64,000 bases of DNA from contig NZ_JBBMQQ010000003.1 of the NCBI RefSeq assembly GCF_038900095.1, positions 563,602 to 627,601 of the forward strand. Reading direction: 5' to 3'. This document shows, in pieces, positions 8,590 to 16,251 of the stretch (its first letter is position 1; each line of letters opens with the position of its first letter). The notes under the pieces were generated by a model. It was not told the DNA's origin. It worked only from the letters and a program-made list of their open reading frames with translations, and ran no database searches. A program made the position numbers and the translations under genes. The DNA comes from Hoeflea sp038900095 (GTDB lineage Bacteria > Pseudomonadota > Alphaproteobacteria > Rhizobiales > Rhizobiaceae).

Positions 8590-9276
8590 ATGTCGAAGCA
8601 GAGCATATCCACCACGATGACCGACCGCCCCGATTCCGTCCGCCGCGCCCTGCTGGGCGGAGGCTTGGGCCTTGGCCTGACCCTGATGGCGGCCGCCGCC
8701 GGACTTGTGGCATTTCCGGGCAGCGCAGGTGCGGCGCAGACGGCGCAGAAGGTGGCCGATCACTTCGCCTCGGTCAAAACCATGACCGGCGAATTCATCC
8801 AGTTCGGACCCAATGGCGAGCAGACCGGTGGCAAGTTCTTCATCGAGCGCCCGGGCAAGCTGCGGTTCAACTATGAAGCGCCTTCGGCGGTGCGGGTGAT
8901 CGCCGACGGCAAGAATGTCGTGATCGGCAATCGCAAGCTCAGGACATGGGATCTCTATCCGCTGGGCAAGACACCGTTGAAACTGCTGCTTTCGGAACGG
9001 ATCGACCTGTCGGGCGAAACGGTGCGTTCGGTCAAGGAAGATCCGGACCTGACCACGATCGTGCTGGGCAACAAGTCGATTTTCGGGGATTCGACCATCA
9101 GCATGATGTTCGACCCGAAAACCTTCGAGTTGAGGCAGTGGACCATCCGCGATGCACAGGGCAAGGATACGTCCGTGATGATCTTCAATGTCCGGAACGG
9201 GGTCAGGTTTGCCGACGACGTCTTCGAGGTGCCCTATGCGCAGGTCCAGCCGCAGAAGCGCCCGAGCGATCGCTGA
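8590..9276 (+). CDS. LolA-like outer-membrane lipoprotein carrier
   Basis: This 228-residue protein has a long N-region ending in SVRRALLGG and a hydrophobic stretch to about residue 48 (GSAGAA), a signal peptide for periplasmic export. The mature part (FASVKTMTGEFIQFGPNGEQ, then FIERPGKLRFNYEAP) is characteristic of LolA, which shuttles lipoproteins from the LolCDE complex to the outer membrane. GGAGA precedes the start. It lies downstream of ftsK on the same strand, where lolA also sits in many proteobacteria. The rhizobial forms are divergent from E. coli LolA, so the symbol is left blank. Confidence 0.85.
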   Translation: MSKQSISTTMTDRPDSVRRALLGGGLGLGLTLMAAAAGLVAFPGSAGAAQTAQKVADHFASVKTMTGEFIQFGPNGEQTGGKFFIERPGKLRFNYEAPSAVRVIADGKNVVIGNRKLRTWDLYPLGKTPLKLLLSERIDLSGETVRSVKEDPDLTTIVLGNKSIFGDSTISMMFDPKTFELRQWTIRDAQGKDTSVMIFNVRNGVRFADDVFEVPYAQVQPQKRPSDR

Positions 9277-9413
9277 TCCGGCGGTTTTCCCGATCGAAGC
9301 CTGAATTGTTTGTGGATGAGCGCTGAAAAGCTCCGGCGCCGCCGGATCGGCTTGCCCTTGCCTGGGTAATCGGCCACATAAGGCTGGTTCCCATCCAAGA
9401 AGGCGATTTCGAT

Positions 9414-10226
9414 TTGGCGTTCTCCGTTACGACCTGGAATATCAACTCCGTCCGGCTCCGGCTTCCGCTGGTGCAGCATTTTCTGGAAACCGAGCAGCCT
9501 GACGTGTTGTGCCTGCAGGAGACCAAGTGTCCCAACGACGCCTTTCCGAGCGCTGCATTCCGCAAGCTCGGTTACGAGCATCTCGCGATACATGGCCAGA
9601 AGGGCTACCACGGCGTTGCGATCATCTCGCGGTTGCCGCTGACGGATGACCGCCGGCAGACCTATTGTGCGATCGAGGATACCCGCAATGTCTCGGCAAT
9701 TGTCGAGGCGCCGGGATCGAAACGGATCCGGATTCACAATTTCTATGTGCCTGCGGGTGGCGATGAGCCGGACCGCGAGATCAATCCGAAATTCGCGCAC
9801 AAGCTGGATTTCGTCGAGGAGATGAAGCTGCTTCATGCCGAAGCGGAACTGGCCGACGGCGTGTCTTCGATTCTTGTCGGTGACCTCAACATCGCGCCGC
9901 TTGAAACCGATGTCTGGTCGCACAAGCAACTTCTCAAGGTGGTCAGCCACACTCCGGTCGAGACCGAGAATTTCCTGGCGATGCAGAAGGCGGGTGCCTG
10001 GGTCGACCTGATTCGCACCCATATTCCGCCGGAAGAGAAGATCTTCACCTGGTGGAGTTACCGGGCCAAGGACTGGGATGCGGCCGATCGCGGGCGGCGG
10101 CTGGACCATGTCTGGTCATCGGCGGATCTGGCGCCGGCGCTCAAGCGCATCGATGTGCTGCGTGAAGCGCGCGGCTGGGAACGGCCATCCGACCATGTCC
10201 CCGTGACGGCCCATTTCGATTTTTGA
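9414..10226 (+). CDS. xthA: exodeoxyribonuclease III / AP endonuclease
   Basis: The 270-residue endonuclease/exonuclease/phosphatase-fold enzyme cleaves abasic sites in base-excision repair. The metal and catalytic motifs are in order: WNINSVR near the N-terminus, LCLQETKCP, VGDLNIAP and the terminal SDHVPV. The start appears to be TTG at 9414, with AAGAAGG about nine bases upstream. No in-frame ATG lies near, and the conserved strand begins immediately. It is convergent with the cyclic-nucleotide-binding protein gene. Confidence 0.93.
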   Translation: MAFSVTTWNINSVRLRLPLVQHFLETEQPDVLCLQETKCPNDAFPSAAFRKLGYEHLAIHGQKGYHGVAIISRLPLTDDRRQTYCAIEDTRNVSAIVEAPGSKRIRIHNFYVPAGGDEPDREINPKFAHKLDFVEEMKLLHAEAELADGVSSILVGDLNIAPLETDVWSHKQLLKVVSHTPVETENFLAMQKAGAWVDLIRTHIPPEEKIFTWWSYRAKDWDAADRGRRLDHVWSSADLAPALKRIDVLREARGWERPSDHVPVTAHFDF

Positions 10227-10254
10227 AGGCTGACGGATCGGGCAACCGGACGGG

Positions 10255-10713
10255 TCAGGTGGCGAAGCGCCCGGATATCTTGCCCAGATCTGCATTGAGC
10301 GCCGCCATGTTTTCCTCGATCCGTTGACGGACGATACCGGCGATGTCCGGATATTCTTCCAGCATGCGGCGGAACAGCGGCCGGTTGATGCGGATAACCT
10401 CGGCATTGTCCGGCGCAATTGCGCTCATCGACCGGTTGACCGAAGTCACCATCGCCAGTTCGCCAAGCAGGGTGCCGCGTTCAGCGAAGCCGAGAGAGAT
10501 GGCGCGGCCATCCTTGCCGGTCCGCGACAACTCGAAACGGCCGCTGGCGACCACGAACGCGCAATCGGCGGGGGTGCCTTGCCGGAACAGCATCTGGCCG
10601 GCCTGCATCTTTCGCCGTTCCGCGCCAAACGCGATCAGCCGCAGCTTGTCCTCGCTGATATCGCTGAACAGCGGGACAATCGACAATAGGGCGATATCGT
10701 CATTCAGAGCCAC
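10255..10713 (-). CDS. cyclic nucleotide-binding domain protein without DNA-binding domain
   Basis: The 152-residue protein is a single Crp/Fnr-type cNMP-binding beta-roll (VPLFSDISEDKLRLIAFGAE, later GTLLGELAMVTSVNRSMSA). A C-terminal helical tail follows, with no helix-turn-helix. It could be a ligand sensor acting on a partner protein. The start is GTG at 10713 with AGGAG seven bases upstream. It lies downstream of the OmpR-type regulator gene on the same strand, with a gap of about 60 bases, so co-transcription is possible. Its ligand and target are unknown. Confidence 0.85.
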   Translation of the reverse strand: MALNDDIALLSIVPLFSDISEDKLRLIAFGAERRKMQAGQMLFRQGTPADCAFVVASGRFELSRTGKDGRAISLGFAERGTLLGELAMVTSVNRSMSAIAPDNAEVIRINRPLFRRMLEEYPDIAGIVRQRIEENMAALNADLGKISGRFAT

Positions 10714-10771
10714 GGATGCACTCCTTGAAAACCGGTGTCAGTGAAAGCCGGCCAATGGCAGCAGGCCGACA

Positions 10772-11455
10772 TCAGGGTATGAGCTTGTAGCCACCGCTTT
10801 CGGTCACCAGGATTTCGGCATTCGAGGGATCGGCCTCGATTTTCTGGCGAAGGCGGTAGACGTGGGTTTCGAGCGTATGGGTGGTAACACCCGAATTGTA
10901 GCCCCAGACCTCTTCCAGCAGCACATCGCGGGTGACGACTTTCTGGTCGGCGCGATAGAGATAGCGGATGATGGCCGCTTCTTTCTCGGTCAGCCGGATC
11001 TTGCCGCCCTTCTCGTCGATCAGCAGCTTCTGGCTCGGCTTGAAGATATAGGGGCCGACGGTGAAGGTGGCGTCTTCGCTCTGCTCATGCTGGCGCAGCT
11101 GCGCACGGATGCGGGCCAGCAGCACGGCAAAGCGGAAAGGCTTGGTGACATAATCGTTGGCGCCGGCCTCAAGCCCGAGAATGGTGTCGGAATCGGTGTC
11201 GTGGCCGGTGAGCATGATGATCGGCGACTTGAAGCCGCCCTTGCGCAGCAGTTTGACGGCTTCGCGCCCGTCCATGTCGGGCAGGCCGACATCCATGATC
11301 AGAAGGTCGACATGTTCGTTCCGCGCTGCCTGCACCCCCTTGGTTGCCGAGGATTCCTGGGAAATGGCAAATTCCTCATAGAGCGAAAGCTGTTCGACAA
11401 GGGTTTCCCTGAGGTCATCGTCATCATCTACCAGCAGGATCGAGCGAGCGGTCAT
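10772..11455 (-). CDS. OmpR-family two-component response regulator
   Basis: The 227-residue transcription factor has a receiver domain at 1-120: the acidic cluster DDDDD at 10-14, phosphoacceptor D55, T83 and K105. A winged-helix DNA-binding domain follows at ~130-227 (ISIRLTEKEAAI-like start, then LLEEVWGYNSGVTTHTLETH). An upstream ATG at 11473 would add six residues, but GAAGGAA lies just ahead of the ATG at 11455, which is preferred. No histidine kinase gene lies nearby, so it is an orphan in this window. The divergent neighbour is a YkuD-fold protein. Confidence 0.9.
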   Translation of the reverse strand: MTARSILLVDDDDDLRETLVEQLSLYEEFAISQESSATKGVQAARNEHVDLLIMDVGLPDMDGREAVKLLRKGGFKSPIIMLTGHDTDSDTILGLEAGANDYVTKPFRFAVLLARIRAQLRQHEQSEDATFTVGPYIFKPSQKLLIDEKGGKIRLTEKEAAIIRYLYRADQKVVTRDVLLEEVWGYNSGVTTHTLETHVYRLRQKIEADPSNAEILVTESGGYKLIP

Positions 11456-11602
11456 TGCGGCTTCCTTCTTCATCGGGCGTCAATTCCGGAGCGGTCCGGC
11501 GTCACGGATGTGTCATATGGCATTGTGTTCCTGTTTAGGCACTTTCGGCGCGAGGGCAAAGTGCTAAATAGTCGTGTCTGGTCACAGCAGGAGCACTTGA
11601 AC

Positions 11603-12160
11603 GTGAGGCCGATGTTACACAAACCGCCGCTGAAACGGCCCCAGGCCCACACATTCGCGGTGCGTGTGTCGCCGACCGACCGGTTGAAGGCGCTGGTTCG
11701 TATCGGGCCAATGACGCTTCAGGCGGCGCTGGGACGCGGAGGCGTTACCGCGTTCAAGCGGGAAGGCGATGGCGGCACGCCGCGCGCGGCGATGGCCGTT
11801 CTGGCCGGGTTCCGCCGTGGCGGCATGCTGACGCCGGACCATGCCGGGCTGAAATTGCGGCGGGTGGGCCGCAGGGACGGATGGTGTGACGCACCGGACC
11901 ATGCGGCTTACAACAGGCATGTGCGGCTGCCGTTTGCCGCGAGCCATGAAACCCTGGTTCGCGACGACATTCTCTATGATTTCGGCTTCGTGCTCGACTG
12001 GAACATCCGTTCACGGCGGCGCGGGGCGGGCAGCGCGATATTCCTGCATGTGGCCAAACCCGGATTTCCGCCGACACAAGGCTGCATCGCGCTCAAACGC
12101 CGCGACATGCTGAGACTCATGCCGTTGCTCAGGCGCGGAACCATGATCCGCGTCGAATAG
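11603..12160 (+). CDS. L,D-transpeptidase (YkuD-fold) family protein
   Basis: This protein of about 185 residues carries the YkuD catalytic signature in variant form. AIFLHVAKPGFPPTQGCIAL provides the histidine and the active cysteine (TQGC replaces the usual SHGC). The family cross-links peptidoglycan meso-DAP residues or attaches proteins to them. I see no signal peptide. The start is probably GTG at 11603 with AGGAG nine bases upstream; an ATG nine bases further in is less well placed. The frame remains open far upstream, opposite the response regulator gene, but that part is a shadow. Catalytic activity is likely but not certain. Confidence 0.78.
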   Translation: MRPMLHKPPLKRPQAHTFAVRVSPTDRLKALVRIGPMTLQAALGRGGVTAFKREGDGGTPRAAMAVLAGFRRGGMLTPDHAGLKLRRVGRRDGWCDAPDHAAYNRHVRLPFAASHETLVRDDILYDFGFVLDWNIRSRRRGAGSAIFLHVAKPGFPPTQGCIALKRRDMLRLMPLLRRGTMIRVE

Positions 12161-12178
12161 ACCGGCGGTCCAAAAGGC

Positions 12179-12589
12179 TCAGACCCCGAACAGGCCGATC
12201 GTCGCGCCGATCCCGATCATTACCAGCAGCCAGTGCAGGCCGTCGATCAGGGTCAGGTCCCAGCCGAAATTCTGATACCGCTGATTAATGGTCATGGTGG
12301 TGAAAATGATGCCGGCCCAGATGAAAAGCCCGGAAATGATGCCGTTGGACAGCGTGACCTGACCGGCCCCGAGATGGCCGATGATGCCGGCGGTGACGAA
12401 GGCCAGTCCAAGTTCGAGAATGAAGGTGGTGATCATCAGCGGTGCCATTGCCGGTTTCGACCCGGCAGGATCAAGCCTTGCCGCCTTCATCCAGGGCTTG
12501 GTCAGCGTTGAATAGTAGATCGCGCCGATGACGAAGGCGACGATGGCAGCGACCAGGATCGCCAGATAGTTCATGCCCGCGAAATTCAT
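12179..12589 (-). CDS. DUF1761 family membrane protein
   Basis: The 136-residue protein has four hydrophobic segments (YLAILVAAIVAFVIGAIYY; MITTFILELGLAFVTAGIIG; IISGLFIWAGIIFTTMTI; LLVMIGIGATIGLF). The YYSTLTKPWM motif after helix 1 is typical of DUF1761. The function is unknown. GGGAGAGG directly precedes the ATG at 12589, so I reject the longer upstream extension. It is convergent with the L,D-transpeptidase gene. No partner gene is evident. Confidence 0.82.
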   Translation of the reverse strand: MNFAGMNYLAILVAAIVAFVIGAIYYSTLTKPWMKAARLDPAGSKPAMAPLMITTFILELGLAFVTAGIIGHLGAGQVTLSNGIISGLFIWAGIIFTTMTINQRYQNFGWDLTLIDGLHWLLVMIGIGATIGLFGV

Positions 12590-12788
12590 GTGCCTCTCCC
12601 GTTCAAAAGGCGGAATATACCACGAATCGCGCACTCTTTTAGTGGTCAGCCGGGTGTCGATCTGAATTCGAAAAACGGCCCGAAAAGACCAGCAGGTCGT
12701 GCTGTCTGCACACCGGGCGGGTTCCGGATGTCTGAGTATCAAGCCTTGCCAAGGTAATGGATTATTACCGGAAGGGTGGCGCGCCTTG

Positions 12789-13073
12789 TCAGCTGCCTTT
12801 TGACCGGTGCGCGTCAACATACGACCGCAGGACCGCATTCATTCGCGTCAGATGGCCTTTTCCCTGCGCTTTGAAGAATTCAAGGACATCTGCATCGACG
12901 CGCAAGCTGATTGGCTCCTTGGTCTTGGTGTGATTGACCAAGATCGCATCATCCCAAAAATCCTTTGGCAGCTCTGGTGCGGCTTGTGCATTGGCGGGAG
13001 CCTGTGTTTCGCCCCGTTCCTTCATCTTGCGCAGGTCGCTAAGACTTGCTTTCTTCATACCTTGCCCGGTCAC
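12789..13073 (-). CDS. brnA: BrnA-type antitoxin
   Basis: The 94-residue antitoxin has a C-terminal ribbon-helix-helix (ISLRVDADVLEFFKAQGKGH, then RMNAVLRSYVDAH), which in BrnA both neutralises BrnT and represses the operon. A GTG start at 13073 is favoured by AGGAGGT four bases upstream; an ATG at 13058 is an alternative with poor spacing. The gene begins 35 bases inside the 3' end of brnT, the usual toxin-first overlap of this system. Confidence 0.9.
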   Translation of the reverse strand: MTGQGMKKASLSDLRKMKERGETQAPANAQAAPELPKDFWDDAILVNHTKTKEPISLRVDADVLEFFKAQGKGHLTRMNAVLRSYVDAHRSKGS

Positions 13074-13311
13074 TTTGACCTCCTTTCCACGCTGTTATGA
13101 GGCGATAAACTTCACCTCTCCTGGTATAAACGACCGTGTAAATCTCGCCGTCGGCAATACCCAGAGCGATCATGCGTTTTTCGCCATAATCCCTGCGTGT
13201 GTCTTCTTTTTCCAAAACATTGTTTTCAAAAATAAGGGCCGCCTCTAACAGGTCGACGCCGTGTTTTTGATAAATTTCGGAACGTTTGGCTTCGTCCCAT
13301 TCGAATTCCAT
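13039..13311 (-). CDS. brnT: BrnT-family ribonuclease toxin
   Basis: The 90-residue protein has the RelE-like BrnT fold. It begins MEFEWDEAKRSEIYQKHGVD and includes the conserved EDTRRDYGEKRMIALGI and VYTRRGEVYRLITAWKG. BrnT is a ribonuclease that arrests translation and forms a tetramer with BrnA. It is the first gene of the pair and overlaps brnA by 35 bases. The AT-rich upstream region (13312-13460) contains short palindromes suited to autoregulation. The pair is flanked by housekeeping genes and is probably a chromosomal acquisition. Confidence 0.92.
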   Translation of the reverse strand: MEFEWDEAKRSEIYQKHGVDLLEAALIFENNVLEKEDTRRDYGEKRMIALGIADGEIYTVVYTRRGEVYRLITAWKGGQSDRARYEESKS

Positions 13312-13384
13312 TTTCTAGTACTTGGAATGTATTTTTCTACATACTTGTTCCTATTTCGGTTCTCACAATTGAGGGGGTGTCATT

Positions 13385-13436
13385 ATTAATCGTATCGACG
13401 ATGTCGATTAATATTGTATATACAAAACGTATATAC
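13385..13436. promoter_or_regulatory. palindromes in AT-rich region upstream of brnTA
   Basis: ATTAATCG (13385-13392) and CGATTAAT (13405-13412) form a perfect inverted repeat with a 12-base spacer. TGTATATACA (13415-13424) is a perfect palindrome, and its core GTATATAC recurs at 13429-13436. They lie 70-125 bases upstream of brnT and are candidate operators or promoter elements. The local AT content is far above that of the neighbouring genes. Confidence 0.45.
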
Positions 13437-13460
13437 ATCTCAAGAGAAAACACTTTTGCC

Positions 13461-14108
13461 TCACCCGGCGATCCGCCACACCGACGTCCTCTTGATTTCG
13501 CTGTCTTCCAGCGCGCGGGTGACCGGCACGTTGTAGGTGGCTAGAAGATCCATTTTGTCGCGGGGGCAGTAGGCCCGGCCGGGATCGCCCACCAGCACTA
13601 GGGCGCCGCGCTGCGCCAGGGCGCTAAACCAGGGCCAGATCAGACTTGCCATGGCCTGGTCGTAGAAGACGTCGCCGGCGAGGACGACGTCCCAGCCCTC
13701 GTCATTCCCGATCAGATCGGTCTGGCGGAAGTCGAAGCTGACGCCGTTTTCAGCTGCATTGAGCCGGGTTGCGGTTGCGGCCCAGGGATCGATGTCGGCA
13801 GCCGTGACACTGGCAGCGCCTGCGCGCTTTGCGGCGATGGCGACAAGGCCAGAGCCGGTGGCGAAATCGAGAACCGATTTGCCTTCGACCAGATCCTTAT
13901 GGTCGATGACATGCCGCGCAAGACCCTGGCCGCCGGCCCAGGCAAAGGCCCAGAACGGCGGCGGCAGGCCAAGTGCATCGAGTTCTTCCTCGGTCTTGAG
14001 CCACAACTCGTGGGCTTCATCGGCCAGATGCAGCCGGATTTCCGGGACATGTGGCGGCGAGCCAAGCGCGGTGTTGGCGCGGATGAAGATCTCCGGCTCG
14101 GTTTTCAT
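13461..14108 (-). CDS. class I SAM-dependent methyltransferase, ETFbeta-lysine methyltransferase-like
   Basis: The 215-residue enzyme has motif I VLDFATGSGLVAIAAKRAGA and a following acidic residue (AADIDPWA) for AdoMet. PPFWAFAWAGGQGLARHVID resembles the mitochondrial ETFbeta lysine methyltransferase group and its alphaproteobacterial relatives, often mislabelled PrmA. The likely substrate is therefore a protein lysine, which is an inference from family. The ATG at 14108 has GGAG seven bases upstream. It follows the EVE-domain gene on the same strand. Confidence 0.78.
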   Translation of the reverse strand: MKTEPEIFIRANTALGSPPHVPEIRLHLADEAHELWLKTEEELDALGLPPPFWAFAWAGGQGLARHVIDHKDLVEGKSVLDFATGSGLVAIAAKRAGAASVTAADIDPWAATATRLNAAENGVSFDFRQTDLIGNDEGWDVVLAGDVFYDQAMASLIWPWFSALAQRGALVLVGDPGRAYCPRDKMDLLATYNVPVTRALEDSEIKRTSVWRIAG

Positions 14109-14130
14109 CAAGCCGCTCCGCTATCGCGTG

Positions 14131-14568
14131 TCACTCCGGCGATCGTGGCGGATTGTCGAGATTGCCCATGCGGCAGACCTCGAGATACTCTTCCTCGGTC
14201 ACCGGCTGAACCGACAGCCGCATTGATGTCACCAGGCTCATCTGGGCCAGTTTCGGGTTGGCCTTCACATCCTTGAGTGTCACCGGTTTGGGCATGTCGC
14301 ACACGGCGCGGATATCGACACATTCCCAGCGCGGGTCGTCGGTCGTGGTGTCGGGATGGATGAGATTGCAGACCTCGGCAATGCCGACCACTTCAAGACC
14401 TTCATTGGAGTGGTAGAAGAAGGCCTTGTCGCCGAGTTTCATGGCGCGCATGTTGTTGCGCGCCTGATAATTGCGGATGCCGTCCCACTGCTCGCCAACG
14501 TCGCCCTTGGCCTTCTGCATTTCCCAGGACCATTTGAATGGCTCGGACTTGAACAGCCAGTAGGCCAT
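14131..14568 (-). CDS. EVE domain-containing protein
   Basis: The 145-residue protein begins MAYWLFKSEP and has GIRNYQARNNMRAMKLGDKA and FFYHSNEGLEVVGIAEV, the hallmarks of the EVE/Thy28 fold. EVE domains are PUA-like pockets that recognise modified bases in DNA or RNA. It starts one base after the YciI stop, and its Shine-Dalgarno GGAGG lies in the end of that gene. A stand-alone EVE protein at this position is common in alphaproteobacteria. The ligand here is unknown. Confidence 0.9.
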   Translation of the reverse strand: MAYWLFKSEPFKWSWEMQKAKGDVGEQWDGIRNYQARNNMRAMKLGDKAFFYHSNEGLEVVGIAEVCNLIHPDTTTDDPRWECVDIRAVCDMPKPVTLKDVKANPKLAQMSLVTSMRLSVQPVTEEEYLEVCRMGNLDNPPRSPE

Positions 14569-14569
14569 C

Positions 14570-14863
14570 TTATGCCTCCGGATTCCTGAAGACCCAATTG
14601 TAGGCCCGCACTTCGACCGATTCGAAGAGGCCGGCGATGGCATAGGGATCGCGTGCGGCGATGGCTTCGGCCTCGGCCTTGCTGTCGGCGGCAATCATCA
14701 CCAGGCTGCCCATCGGCTTCTCGTCATCGTCAAGCAGCGGTCCGGCCATCTTCAGGATACCCTGTGCATCCAGTGCCTTGAGGTGTTCGACATGAGCGGG
14801 CCGCTCGGCCATCCGCTTGTCGAGTGAGTTGGGCTTGTCTTTGCACATCAGGGCGTAAAGCAT
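14570..14863 (-). CDS. YciI family protein
   Basis: The 97-residue dimeric alpha-beta barrel protein (MLYALMCKDKPNSLDKRMAE, then ARDPYAIAGLFESVEVRAYN) has the conserved His in RPAHVEHL and the Asp in RDPY seen in YciI. Its activity is not established in most bacteria. It forms an operon with the EVE gene. Upstream towards tsaD is a 99-base gap with no gene, where some relatives carry gpsA. Confidence 0.88.
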   Translation of the reverse strand: MLYALMCKDKPNSLDKRMAERPAHVEHLKALDAQGILKMAGPLLDDDEKPMGSLVMIAADSKAEAEAIAARDPYAIAGLFESVEVRAYNWVFRNPEA

Positions 14864-14962
14864 GAATTCTCCATCAGGTGGTGTTTGTGGCAGCGATCAG
14901 AACGGCCGATCCATCTGCCGGTGAATTCTATGCCCTGCCGGGCCGGTGGTTTCAATACCGGC

Positions 14963-16060
14963 TCAGGCCTTTGCGCCACGTTTGCCATGACCGATCACGG
15001 CCGTGGCGGTCTGATCGAGCGGCCACCGCGAGCGGGGGGCGAGGCTGAGCTCATCGGCCGGCAAACCTGCGGCCAGGCGTTCGGCGCCGGCCCAGGCGAT
15101 CATCACCGCATTGTCGGTGCACAGGTTGAGCGGTGGCGCGATGAAGCGGAAACCGGCTTTGGAGGCGCGGTTTTCAAGCGTGGCCCGGATTGCCTTGTTG
15201 GCGGCGACACCGCCCGCGACCACCAGCGCAGGCTTTGATTCGGTTCCGAAACGCTCATTGAAGCGATCAAGCGCCATCGCAATCCGGTCGTCGATGCTGG
15301 ACGTGACCGATGTCTGGAAGGCGAGGCACAGATCGGCGATGGTCTGCTGCGACAGGGGCGCCTGCTCTTCCGCCATCTGCCGCACGGCGGTCTTGAGGCC
15401 GGAGAAGGAGAAATCCAGCCGCGGGTCGCGCCGCATCGGCACCGGCAGGCGGAAGTGCTTGGGCTCGCCTGCAAGGGCTGCCTGTTCCACGGCCGGGCCG
15501 CCGGGATAGCCGAGACCCAATAGTTTCGCGGTCTTGTCGAAGGCCTCGCCGAGCGCATCGTCGATGGTGGTGCCCCAGCGCTCATACTCGCCCACCCCCT
15601 TGACCAGCACGATCTGGGTGTGGCCGCCCGATACCAGCAGCAGCAGGTAGGGGAAGGCCACATTGTCGGTCAGCCGCGCGGTCAGCGCATGGCCTTCGAG
15701 ATGGTTGATGCCGATGAAGGGTTTTCCAGCCGCCATGGCAATGGCCTTGGCCGTCATCAGCCCGACCATCAGTCCGCCGATCAGGCCGGGGCCGGACGTG
15801 ACCGCGACCGCATCGACATCAGCAAGCGGCACGCTGCTTTCCTCAAGTGCCTGGATAACCAGCCGGTCGAGTGTCGAGACATGCGAGCGGGCGGCCAGTT
15901 CGGGCACCACGCCGCCAAAGTCGGAATGCAGGTCGAGCTGGCTCAACACCACGTCGGAGAGAATTTCGCCGCTGCCGTCGGGGTGGCGGCGGACGACGGA
16001 GGCGGCTGTCTCGTCGCAACTCGTCTCGATTCCCAGAATGTCCATGCTGCCGGTTTTCAT
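14963..16060 (-). CDS. tsaD: tRNA N6-adenosine threonylcarbamoyltransferase TsaD
   Basis: The 365-residue ASKHA-fold enzyme transfers the threonylcarbamoyl group to A37 of ANN-decoding tRNAs, working with TsaB and TsaE. The metal-binding motif HLEGH is at 120-124. The N-terminal GIETSCDETA and the SGPGLIGGL and LLVSGGHTQIV motifs are intact. Starts at 16060 (MKTGSMDILG) and 16045 (MDILG) are both possible. The longer upstream frame is rejected because homologues begin at DILGIETS. It is divergent from hemC, with a large inverted repeat between them. Confidence 0.94.
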   Translation of the reverse strand: MKTGSMDILGIETSCDETAASVVRRHPDGSGEILSDVVLSQLDLHSDFGGVVPELAARSHVSTLDRLVIQALEESSVPLADVDAVAVTSGPGLIGGLMVGLMTAKAIAMAAGKPFIGINHLEGHALTARLTDNVAFPYLLLLVSGGHTQIVLVKGVGEYERWGTTIDDALGEAFDKTAKLLGLGYPGGPAVEQAALAGEPKHFRLPVPMRRDPRLDFSFSGLKTAVRQMAEEQAPLSQQTIADLCLAFQTSVTSSIDDRIAMALDRFNERFGTESKPALVVAGGVAANKAIRATLENRASKAGFRFIAPPLNLCTDNAVMIAWAGAERLAAGLPADELSLAPRSRWPLDQTATAVIGHGKRGAKA

Positions 16061-16133
16061 GCCTGGTCTTTGCTGTTGGTGCTGCAGCGGATGCATCCGG
16101 TGGGACGTGCGCTGCAAATGCCTTGAAGTGATG

Positions 16134-16179
16134 CATGCATGTCACGTTCAAATGAAGCCAGTTGAACGTGACATGCATG
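16134..16179. repeat. 18-bp perfect inverted repeat between tsaD and hemC
   Basis: CATGCATGTCACGTTCAA (16134-16151) and its exact complement TTGAACGTGACATGCATG (16162-16179) are separated by ten bases. The repeat sits in the divergent promoter region, 74 bases before tsaD and 72 bases before hemC. There is no T tract, so a terminator is unlikely. A two-fold operator or a site for a dimeric regulator of heme synthesis or tRNA modification would fit. I do not recognise it as an ICE/Irr, RirA or Fur box. Confidence 0.7.
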
Positions 16180-16251
16180 AGCCCGAATGTTGCGCTCGGG
16201 AGATGATCCCGGTACCTGTCTGTCGGTAACAACGGATCGGATGTCTTGCAA

